Shown here: positions 1 through 9,414 of the stretch, piece after piece
How the letters are laid out: every line of letters begins with the position of its first letter
Position numbering within the stretch: position 1 is the stretch's first letter
Assembly: GCA_023953845.1 (NCBI GenBank)
Contig: JAMLJC010000001.1
Span: 3,048,501-3,112,500 of the forward strand
Direction: 5' to 3'
Origin: Rhizobiaceae bacterium
GTDB lineage: Bacteria > Pseudomonadota > Alphaproteobacteria > Rhizobiales > Rhizobiaceae
DNA length: 64,000 bases
Position numbers and translations under genes: made by a program
The notes under the pieces: model-generated
What the model saw: the letters and a program-made list of their open reading frames with translations, nothing else
What the model was told of the DNA's origin: nothing
Databases searched by the model: none

Positions 1-1
1 T

Positions 2-373
2 GCGACCTATGCCAGGGAGCGCGTTGTCTTCGGCCGCTCGATCGGGGCCAATCAGGGCATCCAGTTTCCGATCGCGCGCGCCTATGCCAACATGCGGGCG
101 GCCGAGCTGATGGTGAAGGAGGCCGCAAGGCTCTACGAGGCCGGCAAGGATTGCGGCGCGGAGGCGAACATGGCCAAGATGCTCGCCGCCGATGCATCGA
201 ACGAGGCGGCGAACGCCGCGATCCAGACGCATGGCGGCTTCGGCTTCGCGGAAGAGTACGATGTGGAGCGCAAGTTCCGCGAGACGCGGCTCTATCAGGT
301 GGCGCCGATCTCGACCAATCTCATCCTTTCCTACCTGTCCGAGCATGTGCTCGGCATGCCGCGTTCCTATTGA
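2..373 (+). CDS. Acyl-CoA dehydrogenase, C-terminal part (5' end outside window)
   Basis: The reading frame is open from the left edge to the TGA at 371-373 and encodes the last roughly 123 residues of an acyl-CoA dehydrogenase. The visible part is the helical C-terminal domain, with the family-typical RxxFGxxI segment near the start and the QTHGGFGFAEEYDVER block, which in the family contacts FAD across the dimer. The enzyme would introduce a 2,3-double bond into an acyl-CoA and pass electrons to ETF. The N-terminal and catalytic middle domains lie outside the window, so substrate class cannot be judged. It is followed 8 bp downstream by a MaoC-like hydratase gene on the same strand, which fits the next step, hydration of the enoyl-CoA. 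Confidence 0.9.
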   Translation, partial: ATYARERVVFGRSIGANQGIQFPIARAYANMRAAELMVKEAARLYEAGKDCGAEANMAKMLAADASNEAANAAIQTHGGFGFAEEYDVERKFRETRLYQVAPISTNLILSYLSEHVLGMPRSY

Positions 374-381
374 GGCAGACC

Positions 382-1218
382 ATGGACGAGACGCAATTCG
401 CAGAGTGGATCGGCCGCAAGAGCGAGAGCGAGGATATCGTCACGCCACGGCTGGCGGCGAGCTATCGCGCCATCTTCGGCGACCGGCTGGCGCCCGTGGG
501 GGCGGACGAGGCGCCGCTCGGCATCCACTGGTGCCTGTCGCCGGCCATCGCGCCGATGGAGGCGCTGGGGCCGGACGGGCATCCCGCCAAGAACCGCGAC
601 CTGCCGCCGATCCCCCAGCCGCGCCGCATGTGGGCCGGTGGCGCGCTGGAGACGCTGGCGCCGATCAGAGTCGGCGACACGGTGAAGCGCATTTCCACCA
701 TCGGCTCGATCACGAGGAAGGAAGGCCGCAGCGGCGAACTCTGGTTCGTCGCCGTCCACCACGACTACGTCACGCCGCGCGGAACGGCGATCCGCGAGCG
801 GCACGACATCGTCTATCGCGAGGCGGCGAAGCCCGGAACGGCGAGAACGACCGCGTCCGAGCCCGCACCGGCGGCTGAACCTATCGAGGGCGAATGGCTG
901 GTGGAGACGCCGTCGACGCTGCTCTTCCGCTATTCCGCGATCACCTTCAACGGCCACCGCATCCACTATGACCTGCCCTACGTGACGGGCGTCGAGGGTT
1001 ATGCCGGTCTGGTCGTGCACGGGCCGATCCAGGCCACGCTGCTGCTCAACTTCGCCACCGCGTCGCTCGGCCGTGTGCCGGAACGCTTCTCCTATCGCGG
1101 CGTTGCGCCCGCCATTGCCGGTAGCCCTGTGCGGGTGCGCAAGACGCCGGATACCGAAGCCGGCTTCCGTACCGAAAGCGTTTCCGGGACGGTGCATATG
1201 GAGGCGACCGCAGGCTGA
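382..1218 (+). CDS. MaoC/FAS1-like enoyl-CoA (mesaconyl/itaconyl-type) hydratase
   Basis: The product is 278 residues with two hot-dog halves. The N-terminal half (about 1-150) is the FAS1-like dehydratase type. The C-terminal half has the motif SAITFNGHRIHYDLPYV near residues 185-200 and a GLVVHGP segment at about 209-215, typical of the mesaconyl-C4-CoA / itaconyl-CoA hydratase group. It should hydrate an enoyl-CoA, probably the product of the upstream acyl-CoA dehydrogenase. The ATG at 382 was chosen because it follows the upstream stop by 8 bp and begins the conserved N-terminus. The family is clear; the exact acyl-CoA is inferred only from the neighbour. Confidence 0.82.
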   Translation: MDETQFAEWIGRKSESEDIVTPRLAASYRAIFGDRLAPVGADEAPLGIHWCLSPAIAPMEALGPDGHPAKNRDLPPIPQPRRMWAGGALETLAPIRVGDTVKRISTIGSITRKEGRSGELWFVAVHHDYVTPRGTAIRERHDIVYREAAKPGTARTTASEPAPAAEPIEGEWLVETPSTLLFRYSAITFNGHRIHYDLPYVTGVEGYAGLVVHGPIQATLLLNFATASLGRVPERFSYRGVAPAIAGSPVRVRKTPDTEAGFRTESVSGTVHMEATAG

Positions 1219-1276
1219 GCGGGGTTGGGAGAAGAACTGCTCCCGGCCTTGCTTGCCCAACCCCCGCCCCGGAAGA

Positions 1277-2326
1277 TCAGGTCGAGATCATCTTCTTCTC
1301 GATGCCGACGCCGGCTTCCATGGCGCGCTTGTATTCGAGCGGCACGGTCGCCGAGTCCTGCAAGGCGATGCCGGTGGAATCGAAGAGCGTGATGTCGTCG
1401 TCCGAGGTGCGGCCTTGCTTCTTGCCGGTGATGACCTCGCCGATCTCGCCGGCAATGTCGGCTTCCGTGATCAGCCCTTCCGACAGCGGCACGTTGATCT
1501 CACCGTCAGTGCGGCACTGGCGGATGTCGTCGACGAAGATGCGGGCGCGCTGCAAGATCCTGCCTTCCAGCTCCTGATCGCCCTTCTTGTCGGCGCCGAC
1601 CGCCGCGATATGCATGCCGGGCGTGATCCACTCGTCCATGACGATAGGCCCGCGCGCCGGCGTCAGCGTCACCACGACGTCAGCGCCGCGCACGACCTGT
1701 TCCAGATCGGTCGAGGGCTTGATCTCGAAGCTCTCATATTTCGGCTGCTGCTCCTTCACGAAATGGTCGAGCGTACCCTGGCTGCGGCTCCAGACGCGCA
1801 CCTCCTTCCACTTGAACACCTCGTTGCAGGTGGCGAGTGCGCCCTCCGCCATGTGGCCCGCGCCCACTATGGCCAGTTTCGTGGAGTCCTTGCGCGCCAT
1901 CCACTTGGCCGAGACCGCGGCGGCCGAGCCGGTGCGCATCACCGTGTGGTAGCTGCCGTCCACGATCGCCAGCGGGAAGCCGGTTTCCGGATCGGTGTAG
2001 ATGAGAATCGAGAAGACGGTCGGCAGGTTGAAGCGCTCGCGGTTCTTCTCGCGGATCGACACCCATTTGCAGGCGGCGGCGTGCGGCTCCTCGATATAGG
2101 AGGGCATCGCCTCCCACTCGCCGGGGAAGCGGTCGAGCACGATATGGCCTTTCGGGTCCATGTAGAAACGGCCCTCGCCATGCATGCGATAGGCCTGCTC
2201 CACGCAGTCATTGTATTCGCCCGGCTTCAGCAGGCCGATCATCTCGCTGCGCCCGAGGATCAGCGTCTTCCGGTTGGCCCAGTTCTCCACGAGGTTCTCC
2301 AGTATGGTCGTTGCGTCAACGTCCAT
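1277..2326 (-). CDS. Ornithine cyclodeaminase / mu-crystallin family protein
   Basis: The product is 349 residues, the usual length for this family. Residues about 153-162 form the NAD(P)-binding turn (VGAGHMAEGA), preceded by the RTGSAAAVSA segment at about 131-140 that binds substrate and nucleotide in family members. These enzymes are ornithine cyclodeaminases, alanine dehydrogenases, or imine reductases that act on amino or imino acids. The gene is convergent with the MaoC-like hydratase and lies just downstream of, and on the same strand as, a LysR regulator (25 bp gap), so the two may be cotranscribed. The specific reaction cannot be read from sequence; an imine or amino-acid substrate fits the amide-degrading context. 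Confidence 0.85.
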   Translation of the reverse strand: MDVDATTILENLVENWANRKTLILGRSEMIGLLKPGEYNDCVEQAYRMHGEGRFYMDPKGHIVLDRFPGEWEAMPSYIEEPHAAACKWVSIREKNRERFNLPTVFSILIYTDPETGFPLAIVDGSYHTVMRTGSAAAVSAKWMARKDSTKLAIVGAGHMAEGALATCNEVFKWKEVRVWSRSQGTLDHFVKEQQPKYESFEIKPSTDLEQVVRGADVVVTLTPARGPIVMDEWITPGMHIAAVGADKKGDQELEGRILQRARIFVDDIRQCRTDGEINVPLSEGLITEADIAGEIGEVITGKKQGRTSDDDITLFDSTGIALQDSATVPLEYKRAMEAGVGIEKKMIST

Positions 2327-2351
2327 AATGAGGCCTTCAAAGCGGATGGCG

Positions 2352-3260
2352 TCAACCGGAATCGGCGTCGCGGGCGATGCGGCGGGCGATGTCGACGAAG
2401 CTGCGCACGCTCACCGTGCGGTTGGTGCGCTTCCAGACGAGGATGGTTTCGACGCGGAAACGCGAATCCGACAGGGGCCGCACGGTGAGGCCCTCGCCGA
2501 GGATCGACTTCAGCCGGCCGGGATAGATGGTGACGCCGAGCCCGGCGCGGACGAGGCCGATCAGCGCCAGCGTGTTTGACGCTTCCAGCGCGGGCGCGGC
2601 CTTGACGCCCACCGAGGCGAACATCTCGTCCAGCCGCCAGCGATAGGCCTCCCATTCCGCCATGTCGCCGAGGACGAGGGGCACGTCGGCGAGTTCCGCC
2701 GGATCGATCGTTTCGCGCGCGGCCAGAGAGTGGTCGGACGGCATGATCGCGCAGAGCGGATCGGCAGCCACGGACAGACTGTGGAATTCGCTATGGTCGA
2801 ACGGCCCGATCATGTAGCCGACGTCGAGGCTGCCGTCGGACAGGGCGAGTTTTTGCCCTTGGGTGCGCATATAGGCCATGCGCACGTCGACATCCGGGGC
2901 GGATGCGCGGAATTGCGCCACGGCCTGCGGCATGGCGTCGAGTGCCGCGAAGGCCATGTAGCCGACGCGCAGCGTGCCGGTCTTGCCCTCGGCGACGCGC
3001 CTGGCGGCCCGCACGGAGGCCGAAAAGCCGTGCAGAAGTCCGGCATTGGCTTCGTAGAAGGAACGGCCGGCAGGCGTCAGCGAGACCTCGCGCGTCGTGC
3101 GCTCGAACAGCGGAAAGCCCAGCGACTGTTCCAGCTTCTGGATGCGGCGGGTGAGCGCCGACTGGTCGACGGCAAGCCGCTGCGCGGTGCGGCGGAAATT
3201 AAGCTCCTCCGCCAGCACGAGGAACGACTGCGTGAGTTCGAGTCCGACTGAAATGTCCAT
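2352..3260 (-). CDS. LysR-family transcriptional regulator
   Basis: The product is 302 residues with an N-terminal winged helix-turn-helix (about 5-64, including NFRRTAQRLAVDQSALTRRI) and a C-terminal periplasmic-binding-like effector domain, the standard LysR layout. It is divergent from the N-carbamoylsarcosine amidase-like gene at 3386, with a 125-bp shared intergenic region, and precedes the cyclodeaminase-like gene on its own strand. The classical arrangement suggests it controls one or both of these. The effector is unknown. Confidence 0.93.
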   Translation of the reverse strand: MDISVGLELTQSFLVLAEELNFRRTAQRLAVDQSALTRRIQKLEQSLGFPLFERTTREVSLTPAGRSFYEANAGLLHGFSASVRAARRVAEGKTGTLRVGYMAFAALDAMPQAVAQFRASAPDVDVRMAYMRTQGQKLALSDGSLDVGYMIGPFDHSEFHSLSVAADPLCAIMPSDHSLAARETIDPAELADVPLVLGDMAEWEAYRWRLDEMFASVGVKAAPALEASNTLALIGLVRAGLGVTIYPGRLKSILGEGLTVRPLSDSRFRVETILVWKRTNRTVSVRSFVDIARRIARDADSG

Positions 3261-3385
3261 CGCGGTCGCGGTCCGCTATTGATGCAGAGAGTTCAACAAT
3301 AATTGGCAAATCGTCACTTCAGGTCAAGGATGGAAGGTGGGAAGCTCCGCCCACATCCCAGCCAACAGGATCAGGAGCGAAAGCG

Positions 3386-4102
3386 ATGAGCGGAGTGGAC
3401 GACAAGGAACTCGATCGCATGCTGCAGGCGGCGTTCGACGCCTCGACCAAGATCTATCAGGAACGCGGCTTCCAGCGCCGCATCGGCTTCGGCAAGCGCC
3501 CGGCGCTGGTGTCGATCGATCTCGCCAATGCGTGGACGCGCCCGGGCAATCCCTTCACCTGCGACCAGGAGAAGATGGACAACGAGATCATCCCCGGCAT
3601 GCAGCGCCTGCTCGAAGCCTGCCGCCGCCACGGCCATCCGGTCATCCATGTGACGACCGCCTACGAGATCACCGACATGGACGCCGAGTTCACCGATATG
3701 GGGCTGTGGCATCGCAAGATCCCGATCGACGTGGTGAACCTGAAGGACAAGGATCTCTGGGCGATCGACTCGCGCATCGCGCCGGTCAAGGGCGAGCATG
3801 TGCTCCTGAAGAAGCGCGCCAGCGCCTTCCACGGCACGCCGCTCGCCGGCATCCTGCGCTCGGCCGGCGTAGACACCATTCTGGTGACCGGCGTCACCGC
3901 CACGGCCTGCGTCCGCACCACGATCTGCGACGGTCTCGGCGAAGGCTTCCGGACCATTGCGCCGCGCGAGTGCATCGGCGACCGTGTGCCGGGAGCGGTG
4001 GCCTGGAACCTCTACGACATCGACGCGAAGTTCGCCGATGTGGAGAGCGTCGACACCTGCGTCGCCTATCTCGACCGGGTCGGCAACCGGGCGGCGGCGT
4101 AG
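3386..4102 (+). CDS. Isochorismatase-family cysteine hydrolase, N-carbamoylsarcosine amidase-like
   Basis: The product is 238 residues. The catalytic triad of the family is visible: Asp45 in VSIDLANAW, Lys142/143 in the LLKKRASAFHGT segment, and nucleophile Cys175 in VTATACVRTT. Spacing agrees with N-carbamoylsarcosine amidohydrolase, which releases sarcosine, CO2 and ammonia. Other members act on maleamate, nicotinamide or biuret, so the substrate is inferred. Two genes downstream lie HyuA and HyuB, whose product in creatinine and hydantoin breakdown would be an N-carbamoyl amino acid, which supports the assignment. The start follows a GGATCAGGAG-type ribosome-binding site and the gene is divergent from a LysR regulator. 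Confidence 0.82.
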   Translation: MSGVDDKELDRMLQAAFDASTKIYQERGFQRRIGFGKRPALVSIDLANAWTRPGNPFTCDQEKMDNEIIPGMQRLLEACRRHGHPVIHVTTAYEITDMDAEFTDMGLWHRKIPIDVVNLKDKDLWAIDSRIAPVKGEHVLLKKRASAFHGTPLAGILRSAGVDTILVTGVTATACVRTTICDGLGEGFRTIAPRECIGDRVPGAVAWNLYDIDAKFADVESVDTCVAYLDRVGNRAAA

Positions 4103-4217
4103 CCATGACAGACCGGCGGGCGAGGGGCGGTTCGTGAGCGGCGGGCGGCGCGACGGTTCACCTCGACGCGCCGCGTACCCGGCCCGGCCAAACCCGCCTG
4201 CCTCGACCGCACTGACG

Positions 4218-5111
4218 TCACATATAGTGCTCGCTGACGCGCTTGCTCGTGTCGGCGAAGCGGCGCATGGCGTCGCTCATGCCCTTGCGGCGCCAGGCGA
4301 GATGCGTCTCGACGATCGTGTCGGTGACGATCGGACGCGCGGCGATCGCGCCGCGTCCGCAGAAGCGAGGCACGCCGCAGAAGACGGTCATGCCGACACC
4401 CGCCGTGACCAGCCCGAGGATGCCGGTGAGGCTCGACGCTTCCTGCGCCACCGACATGACATGCCCTGCCTCCTGGAACATCTGGATGACGATCCGGCGA
4501 AAGGTCGGCCATTCGAAATCCGTGCCCATGACGAGCTTTTCGCGCGCAAGGTCCTCGATGGTGATCGAGGTCTTGGTCGCCAGCGGATGCTCCGGCGGCA
4601 TCAGCGCCATCAGCCTGTGACGCGCCACCGGCCGCGACTCGATCTCCGAGCTCTGGAAGTGGCCCTCGATGAAGCCGAGGTCGATCTCGTCCTGAAGGAT
4701 GCGGTCCCGCTGCACAGGCGAGGTCATGTAGGTGAGTTCGAGCTTGACGTCGGGATTGGAGCGGCGGAACTCACGAGCAATGTCCGGCACCAGCGAATGG
4801 CCGGTGATCGTCGTATAGCCGATGCGCAGGATCGCCTTGGTGCCGGATGCCAGCAGGCGCACCGTGTTTTCGGCCGTCTCGACGCGGCCGAGGATGGTCT
4901 GCGCCTCCTCCAGAAGATAGCGGCCGGATTCGGTCAGCCGCACGCGGCGCGTCGTGCGCTCCAGCAGCCTGACGCCCAGCCGCTCCTCCAGTTCCAGCAC
5001 GATGCGGCTGACGGCCGGCTGCGCCATGGTCAGCCGCTCGGCAGCCCTGTGAAAGTTCAGTTCCTCAGCGACCGCGACGAAGGTGGAGAGATGCTTGAGA
5101 TCGTAGCGCAT
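4218..5111 (-). CDS. LysR-family transcriptional regulator
   Basis: The product is 297 residues, with an N-terminal HTH (about 1-60, with NFHRAAERLTMAQPAVSRIV) followed by an effector-binding domain. It is divergent from hyuA, and the 245-bp intergenic region contains a short interrupted dyad right next to its start codon. It therefore probably regulates the hyuAB-transporter cluster and itself. It is convergent with the N-carbamoylsarcosine amidase-like gene. Confidence 0.92.
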   Translation of the reverse strand: MRYDLKHLSTFVAVAEELNFHRAAERLTMAQPAVSRIVLELEERLGVRLLERTTRRVRLTESGRYLLEEAQTILGRVETAENTVRLLASGTKAILRIGYTTITGHSLVPDIAREFRRSNPDVKLELTYMTSPVQRDRILQDEIDLGFIEGHFQSSEIESRPVARHRLMALMPPEHPLATKTSITIEDLAREKLVMGTDFEWPTFRRIVIQMFQEAGHVMSVAQEASSLTGILGLVTAGVGMTVFCGVPRFCGRGAIAARPIVTDTIVETHLAWRRKGMSDAMRRFADTSKRVSEHYM

Positions 5112-5113
5112 AC

Positions 5114-5132
5114 TGATACCGAATTCATATCA
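5114..5132. promoter_or_regulatory. Candidate LysR-type operator (TGATA-N9-TATCA)
   Basis: A 5-bp inverted repeat TGATA ... TATCA separated by 9 bp starts 3 bp upstream of the LysR start codon, within the LysR/hyuA divergent region. The size agrees with T-N11-A LysR boxes. The arms are short and AT-rich, so chance is possible. Confidence 0.35.
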
Positions 5133-5356
5133 AACGGTGACAAAATGATTATTTCACACGCCGCACATGCGTGTCTAGAAATTACATCCAATAGAAAAAG
5201 AGCCGTTTCGACGGTCATTCCAGAGTGGATCAATGATGGGTTTCGTACCTCCCCAAATTCGCTGCGGAGCGTCCCGGCCGTGAGGTTTGGTCGCCCTGAA
5301 TCCCGTGCGCCGCGTGCCGGCGGTGTTCTTCCCACCGCGAAGCATGAGGTGCGCAC

Positions 5357-7450
5357 ATGATCCGCATTGGTGTAGACGTCGGCGGAACCTTCACCGACAT
5401 CATTCTCGAGCGTGTTGCCGGCAGCGACCGGCAGGTCGTGGTCACCAAGGTGCCGAGCACGCCGCATGACCAGTCCGAAGGCGTGGTCAACGGCGTCCTG
5501 AAAGTGTGTGCGCTGGCCGGCGTCGAGCCGGGGGCGGTCGACGCCGTCTTCCACGGCACGACGGTCGCGACCAACATGATCATCGAGCGCGCCGGCGCCA
5601 AGGTCGGGATGGTGACGACGCGCGGCTTCCGCGACATCCTGCATATGGGGCGGCACAAGCGCCCGCATAATTTCTCGCTTCAGTTCGACGTGCCGTGGCA
5701 GTCGAAGCCGCTGGTGAAGCGCCGCGACCGGCTGGCCGTGACCGAGCGCATCATGCCGCCGGACGGCAGCATCGAGGTGCCGCTGGCCGAAGACGAGGTG
5801 AAGCAGGCGGCGGAACTCTTCGCCAAGCGCGGCATGGACGCCGTCATCATCGCCTTCCTGTTCTCCTTCCTGAACAACGAACACGAGCTGCGCGCCAAGG
5901 AGATCGTCAGGTCGATCCTGCCCGACGCCTTCATCTGCGCATCGTCGGAGGTCGTGAACACCATCCGCGAGTACGAGCGTTTCTCCAGCGCCGCGATGAA
6001 CGCCTATATCGGGCCGAAGACGTCCGCCTATCTGCGCAATCTCGAAGGGCGCCTGCGCGCCAACGGCGTACGCGCCATGGTCCGCATCATGCAGTCGAAC
6101 GGCGGTATCTCGACCGTCGAGAACGCTTCCGAACTGCCGATCGGCCTGCTTCTTTCCGGCCCGGCCGGCGGCGTCATCGGCGGCCGCTGGACCGGCGAGC
6201 ATTGCGCCAAGGACAACATCATCACCATCGACATAGGCGGCACTTCCGCCGACATCTCGGTGATTGAGGGTGGCGAGCTGCGCATCAAGAACCCGCGCGA
6301 CACCGAGGTCGCCGGCCTTCCCGTCCTGGTGCCCATGATCGACATCGACGCGATTGGCGCCGGCGGCGGCTCCATCGCCTATCTCGATCCGGGCGGCGCA
6401 TTCCGCGTCGGCCCGCGCTCCGCGGGCGCGGTGCCGGGTCCCGCCTGCTACGCCAAGGGCGGCGAGGAGCCTACGGTGACCGACGCGCAGGTCGTGCTCG
6501 GCCGCATGGATCCCGAGCACTTCCTCGGCGGCGACCTCACCATCGACGCCTCGCTCTCGGCCAGGGCGATCGAGAAGCACATCGCCAAGCCGCTCGGCCT
6601 CTCCGTAGAGAAGGCCGCGCTCGGCATCCTGAAGATCATCAACAACAACATGGCGCTCGCCATCAACGCCAACTCGGTGGCCAAGGGCGTCGACCCGCGC
6701 AACTTCTCGCTGGCCGGCTTCGGCGGCGCGGGGCCGCTGCACTCGGTCTCGCTGGCCGAGGCGATCTACGCCAAGGACGTGATCTCGCCGGTGCATCCTG
6801 GCATCACGGCCGCGACAGGCCTCCTCGTCACCGACCTGCAATACGAATACACGCAGTCGACGCTGATCGTGCTCGACAAGGCGAGCAAGGACGAGTTCGC
6901 CCGCGTCAACGCCGTGCTGCAGGATTTGAAGGCGCGCGCCGACAAGCAACTCGATGCGGACGGCATTCCCGCCGCCCAGCGGCGCTTCCGGCAGGTGGCG
7001 GAATGCCGCTATGTCGGGCAGGGGTTCGAGCTGCGCGCGGAGATTCCGGACGGGCTGCTGAACGAGACCAGCGCCAAGGCGGTGATCGACCACTTCTACG
7101 ACGTGCACAAGCAGGTCTACGGCCACGCCTTCCGCGACCAGTCCTGCGAGATGGTCACGGTGCGCCTGATCGCGACGGTCGCGGTGGACACGCTGACCCT
7201 GCCGAAGCTCGACAAGGGAGGCCGCAAGAACCCCGAGGACGCGGTGATGTATACGCGCCGCACGGTCTTCGACGACGGATCGTCGCTCGACACCCCGCGC
7301 TACCAGCGCGGCAAGCTGCTCGCTGACGACATTGTGGAAGGACCCGCACTCATCATCCAGCACAACTCCACGACTCTCGTCCCGCCAGAATGGGTGGCGC
7401 GCGTCACCCCCCATGGCGATATCGTGATTGCGAAGGAAGGAGTACGCTGA
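5357..7450 (+). CDS. hyuA: Hydantoinase/oxoprolinase family protein, subunit A (N-methylhydantoinase A type)
   Basis: The product is 697 residues, the usual HyuA size. The N-terminus holds the ASKHA-type phosphate loop (RIGVDVGGTFTDII at about 2-15), and a second loop DIGGTSADISV lies near residue 293. These bind ATP in the hydantoinase A/oxoprolinase family. With subunit B it should open a hydantoin, N-methylhydantoin or oxoproline-type ring using ATP. Its stop overlaps the hyuB start by one base. Acetone/acetophenone carboxylase and caprolactamase subunits are related, but the amidase and importer neighbours favour a cyclic imide substrate. Confidence 0.9.
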   Translation: MIRIGVDVGGTFTDIILERVAGSDRQVVVTKVPSTPHDQSEGVVNGVLKVCALAGVEPGAVDAVFHGTTVATNMIIERAGAKVGMVTTRGFRDILHMGRHKRPHNFSLQFDVPWQSKPLVKRRDRLAVTERIMPPDGSIEVPLAEDEVKQAAELFAKRGMDAVIIAFLFSFLNNEHELRAKEIVRSILPDAFICASSEVVNTIREYERFSSAAMNAYIGPKTSAYLRNLEGRLRANGVRAMVRIMQSNGGISTVENASELPIGLLLSGPAGGVIGGRWTGEHCAKDNIITIDIGGTSADISVIEGGELRIKNPRDTEVAGLPVLVPMIDIDAIGAGGGSIAYLDPGGAFRVGPRSAGAVPGPACYAKGGEEPTVTDAQVVLGRMDPEHFLGGDLTIDASLSARAIEKHIAKPLGLSVEKAALGILKIINNNMALAINANSVAKGVDPRNFSLAGFGGAGPLHSVSLAEAIYAKDVISPVHPGITAATGLLVTDLQYEYTQSTLIVLDKASKDEFARVNAVLQDLKARADKQLDADGIPAAQRRFRQVAECRYVGQGFELRAEIPDGLLNETSAKAVIDHFYDVHKQVYGHAFRDQSCEMVTVRLIATVAVDTLTLPKLDKGGRKNPEDAVMYTRRTVFDDGSSLDTPRYQRGKLLADDIVEGPALIIQHNSTTLVPPEWVARVTPHGDIVIAKEGVR

Positions 7451-9237
7451 TGACCAGGGAAGTCGATCCGATCACGCTGCAGGTCATCGGCGGCGCGCTG
7501 CATTCCATCGCCGAGCAGATGGGCAACGTGCTCTACCGCATGAGCTATTCGTCGATCATCCGCGAGAGCCAGGATCTCGGCGCGGGCCTGTTCGACCGCG
7601 ACTACAACACGCTGTGCGAGTCCGACTCGACGCCGATGCATATCGGCTCGCTGCCGGGCTATCTGCGCGGCATCGAGAAGACGGTGCCGATGGACGCCTG
7701 GAAGCCGGGCGACTGCGTCATCCACAACCATCCCTATTACGGCGCCAGCCATTCGCCCGACATCGGCATCGTCATGCCGGTCTTCTTCGAGGGCGAGCTG
7801 GTCGGCTTCTCGGCCAACACCGCGCACCATGTCGACATCGGCGCGGCGACGCCGGGCCTCGTCATCGACATTCCGGATATGTACGCCGAAGGCATGCTGC
7901 TCAACGGGCTGAAACTCTACGAGGAGGGCAAGCGCAACGAGTGGCTGTGGAAGTTCATCCGGGACAACACCCGCGTGCCGGGGCTGGTGATGGGCGACCT
8001 CGAGGCGCAGATCGCCTCGGCCGAGCTCGGCGTGCTGCGCTTCCAGCAACTGATGCAGACCTACGGCAAGGACACCGTGCTGCAGGCCACCCGCCAGTTG
8101 ATGGACTACACCGAGAATATGCTGCGCCGGGAAATCGCCAAGATCCCCGACGGCGACTACGTGGCCGAAGGTTTCCTGGACGACGACGGCCGCACCCGCG
8201 GCGTGACGCTGCCGCTCAAGGTGACGGTGAAAGTGCGCGGCGACGACGTCGAGGTCGATCTCACCGGCTCCTCGCCGCAGGTGCCGACCGCCTTCAACGT
8301 GCCTTTCGAGGGCTCGACCAAGGTGGCCTGCTTCTTCGCCTTCCGGGCGCTGCTGCTCGACACCTATACGCATGAGGAATACATCCCGCAGAACGAGGGA
8401 TCGTTCCGCCCGGTGAAGGTGACGGCGCCGCTGGGCTGCATCTTCAATCCCATCGCGCCGGTCGCGGCCGAGGCGCGCTTCAGCCAGATCCAGCGCGTCG
8501 TCGACCTCATCATCAAGGCGCTGGCTCCGGTGATCCCGGAAAAGGCGACCGCCGGCAACGCGGCGGTGCTCTCCTTCGCGGCCTATTCGGGCGTGCGCCC
8601 GAGCGGCGACTACTGGGTGTTCCTGGAAGTCAACGAGGCGGCGATGGGCGGCCGCCCGAACTCGGACGGGCCGGACACAATCGAGGAATTGATGCGCAAC
8701 ACGCGCAACAATCCGCTGGAGGATCTCGGCATGCATCTGCCGCTGATCTGCGACCGCTACGAGGTGCGCGACGACGTGCCTCCCGGCGCCGGCAAGTTCC
8801 GTGGCGGCGCCGGCGTCGTCAAATCGCAGCGTTACCTGACCCCGGGCTATATGACGCACGAGGCCGACCGCCATGAGGATGCGCCGTGGGGCGTGTTCGG
8901 CGGCAAGCCGGGCCATGTCGGCAAGGTCGAGCTGCGCAACGACAGGACCGGCAAGCTGGTCTACCAGCCGGCAAAATTCTCCGGCCTCAGGACCGAAGCC
9001 GGCGACACGATCACCTACCTCTCTCCGGTCGGCGGCGGCTACGGCGATCCGCTGGAGCGCGATCCGCGGAAGGTGCTCGACGACGTTCTCGACGGCTTCA
9101 TCACCGTCGATCACGCCCGCGACGACTACGGGGTCGTGCTGGACGAGGTGGATGACGGGTACGGCTGGGCGCTCAACGCGGCGGCCACCGACAGGCTGCG
9201 CTCCGAGAAGGGGCGTGGCCCGGCCACTGCGGGATAA
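7450..9237 (+). CDS. hyuB: Hydantoinase/oxoprolinase family protein, subunit B (N-methylhydantoinase B type)
   Basis: The product is 595 residues and is recognised by the N-terminal block DPITLQVIGGALHSIAEQMG, the HNHPYYGASHSPDIGIV metal-binding region near residues 97-113, and the C-terminal GGGYGDP motif. HyuB forms a complex with HyuA for ATP-dependent ring opening of hydantoin-type compounds. The start ATG at 7450 shares one base with the hyuA stop and is preceded by GGAAGGAG, so translation is coupled. An importer operon follows after 177 bp. Confidence 0.9.
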   Translation: MTREVDPITLQVIGGALHSIAEQMGNVLYRMSYSSIIRESQDLGAGLFDRDYNTLCESDSTPMHIGSLPGYLRGIEKTVPMDAWKPGDCVIHNHPYYGASHSPDIGIVMPVFFEGELVGFSANTAHHVDIGAATPGLVIDIPDMYAEGMLLNGLKLYEEGKRNEWLWKFIRDNTRVPGLVMGDLEAQIASAELGVLRFQQLMQTYGKDTVLQATRQLMDYTENMLRREIAKIPDGDYVAEGFLDDDGRTRGVTLPLKVTVKVRGDDVEVDLTGSSPQVPTAFNVPFEGSTKVACFFAFRALLLDTYTHEEYIPQNEGSFRPVKVTAPLGCIFNPIAPVAAEARFSQIQRVVDLIIKALAPVIPEKATAGNAAVLSFAAYSGVRPSGDYWVFLEVNEAAMGGRPNSDGPDTIEELMRNTRNNPLEDLGMHLPLICDRYEVRDDVPPGAGKFRGGAGVVKSQRYLTPGYMTHEADRHEDAPWGVFGGKPGHVGKVELRNDRTGKLVYQPAKFSGLRTEAGDTITYLSPVGGGYGDPLERDPRKVLDDVLDGFITVDHARDDYGVVLDEVDDGYGWALNAAATDRLRSEKGRGPATAG

Positions 9238-9414
9238 ACTTGGTGCAGACGTTCGGTCGCCTAGCGGCGGCTGGACAGTTGCGCTAGTGAGGACGAACGA
9301 GGATAGTGGGTGGCAGCGAAACGCACTGTAAGCAGACCGTAATCCGAGCGGCGGCAGGGCGTGGCGATTGCCAAGGCGAATAGGCGCAGAAAACGAGCAA
9401 TGGGAGTTATTGCG

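Noticed and set aside
5057..7414. Long minus-strand open frame opposite hyuA
   Set aside because: There are no domains or ribosome-binding site, and HyuA is fully intact on the other strand.
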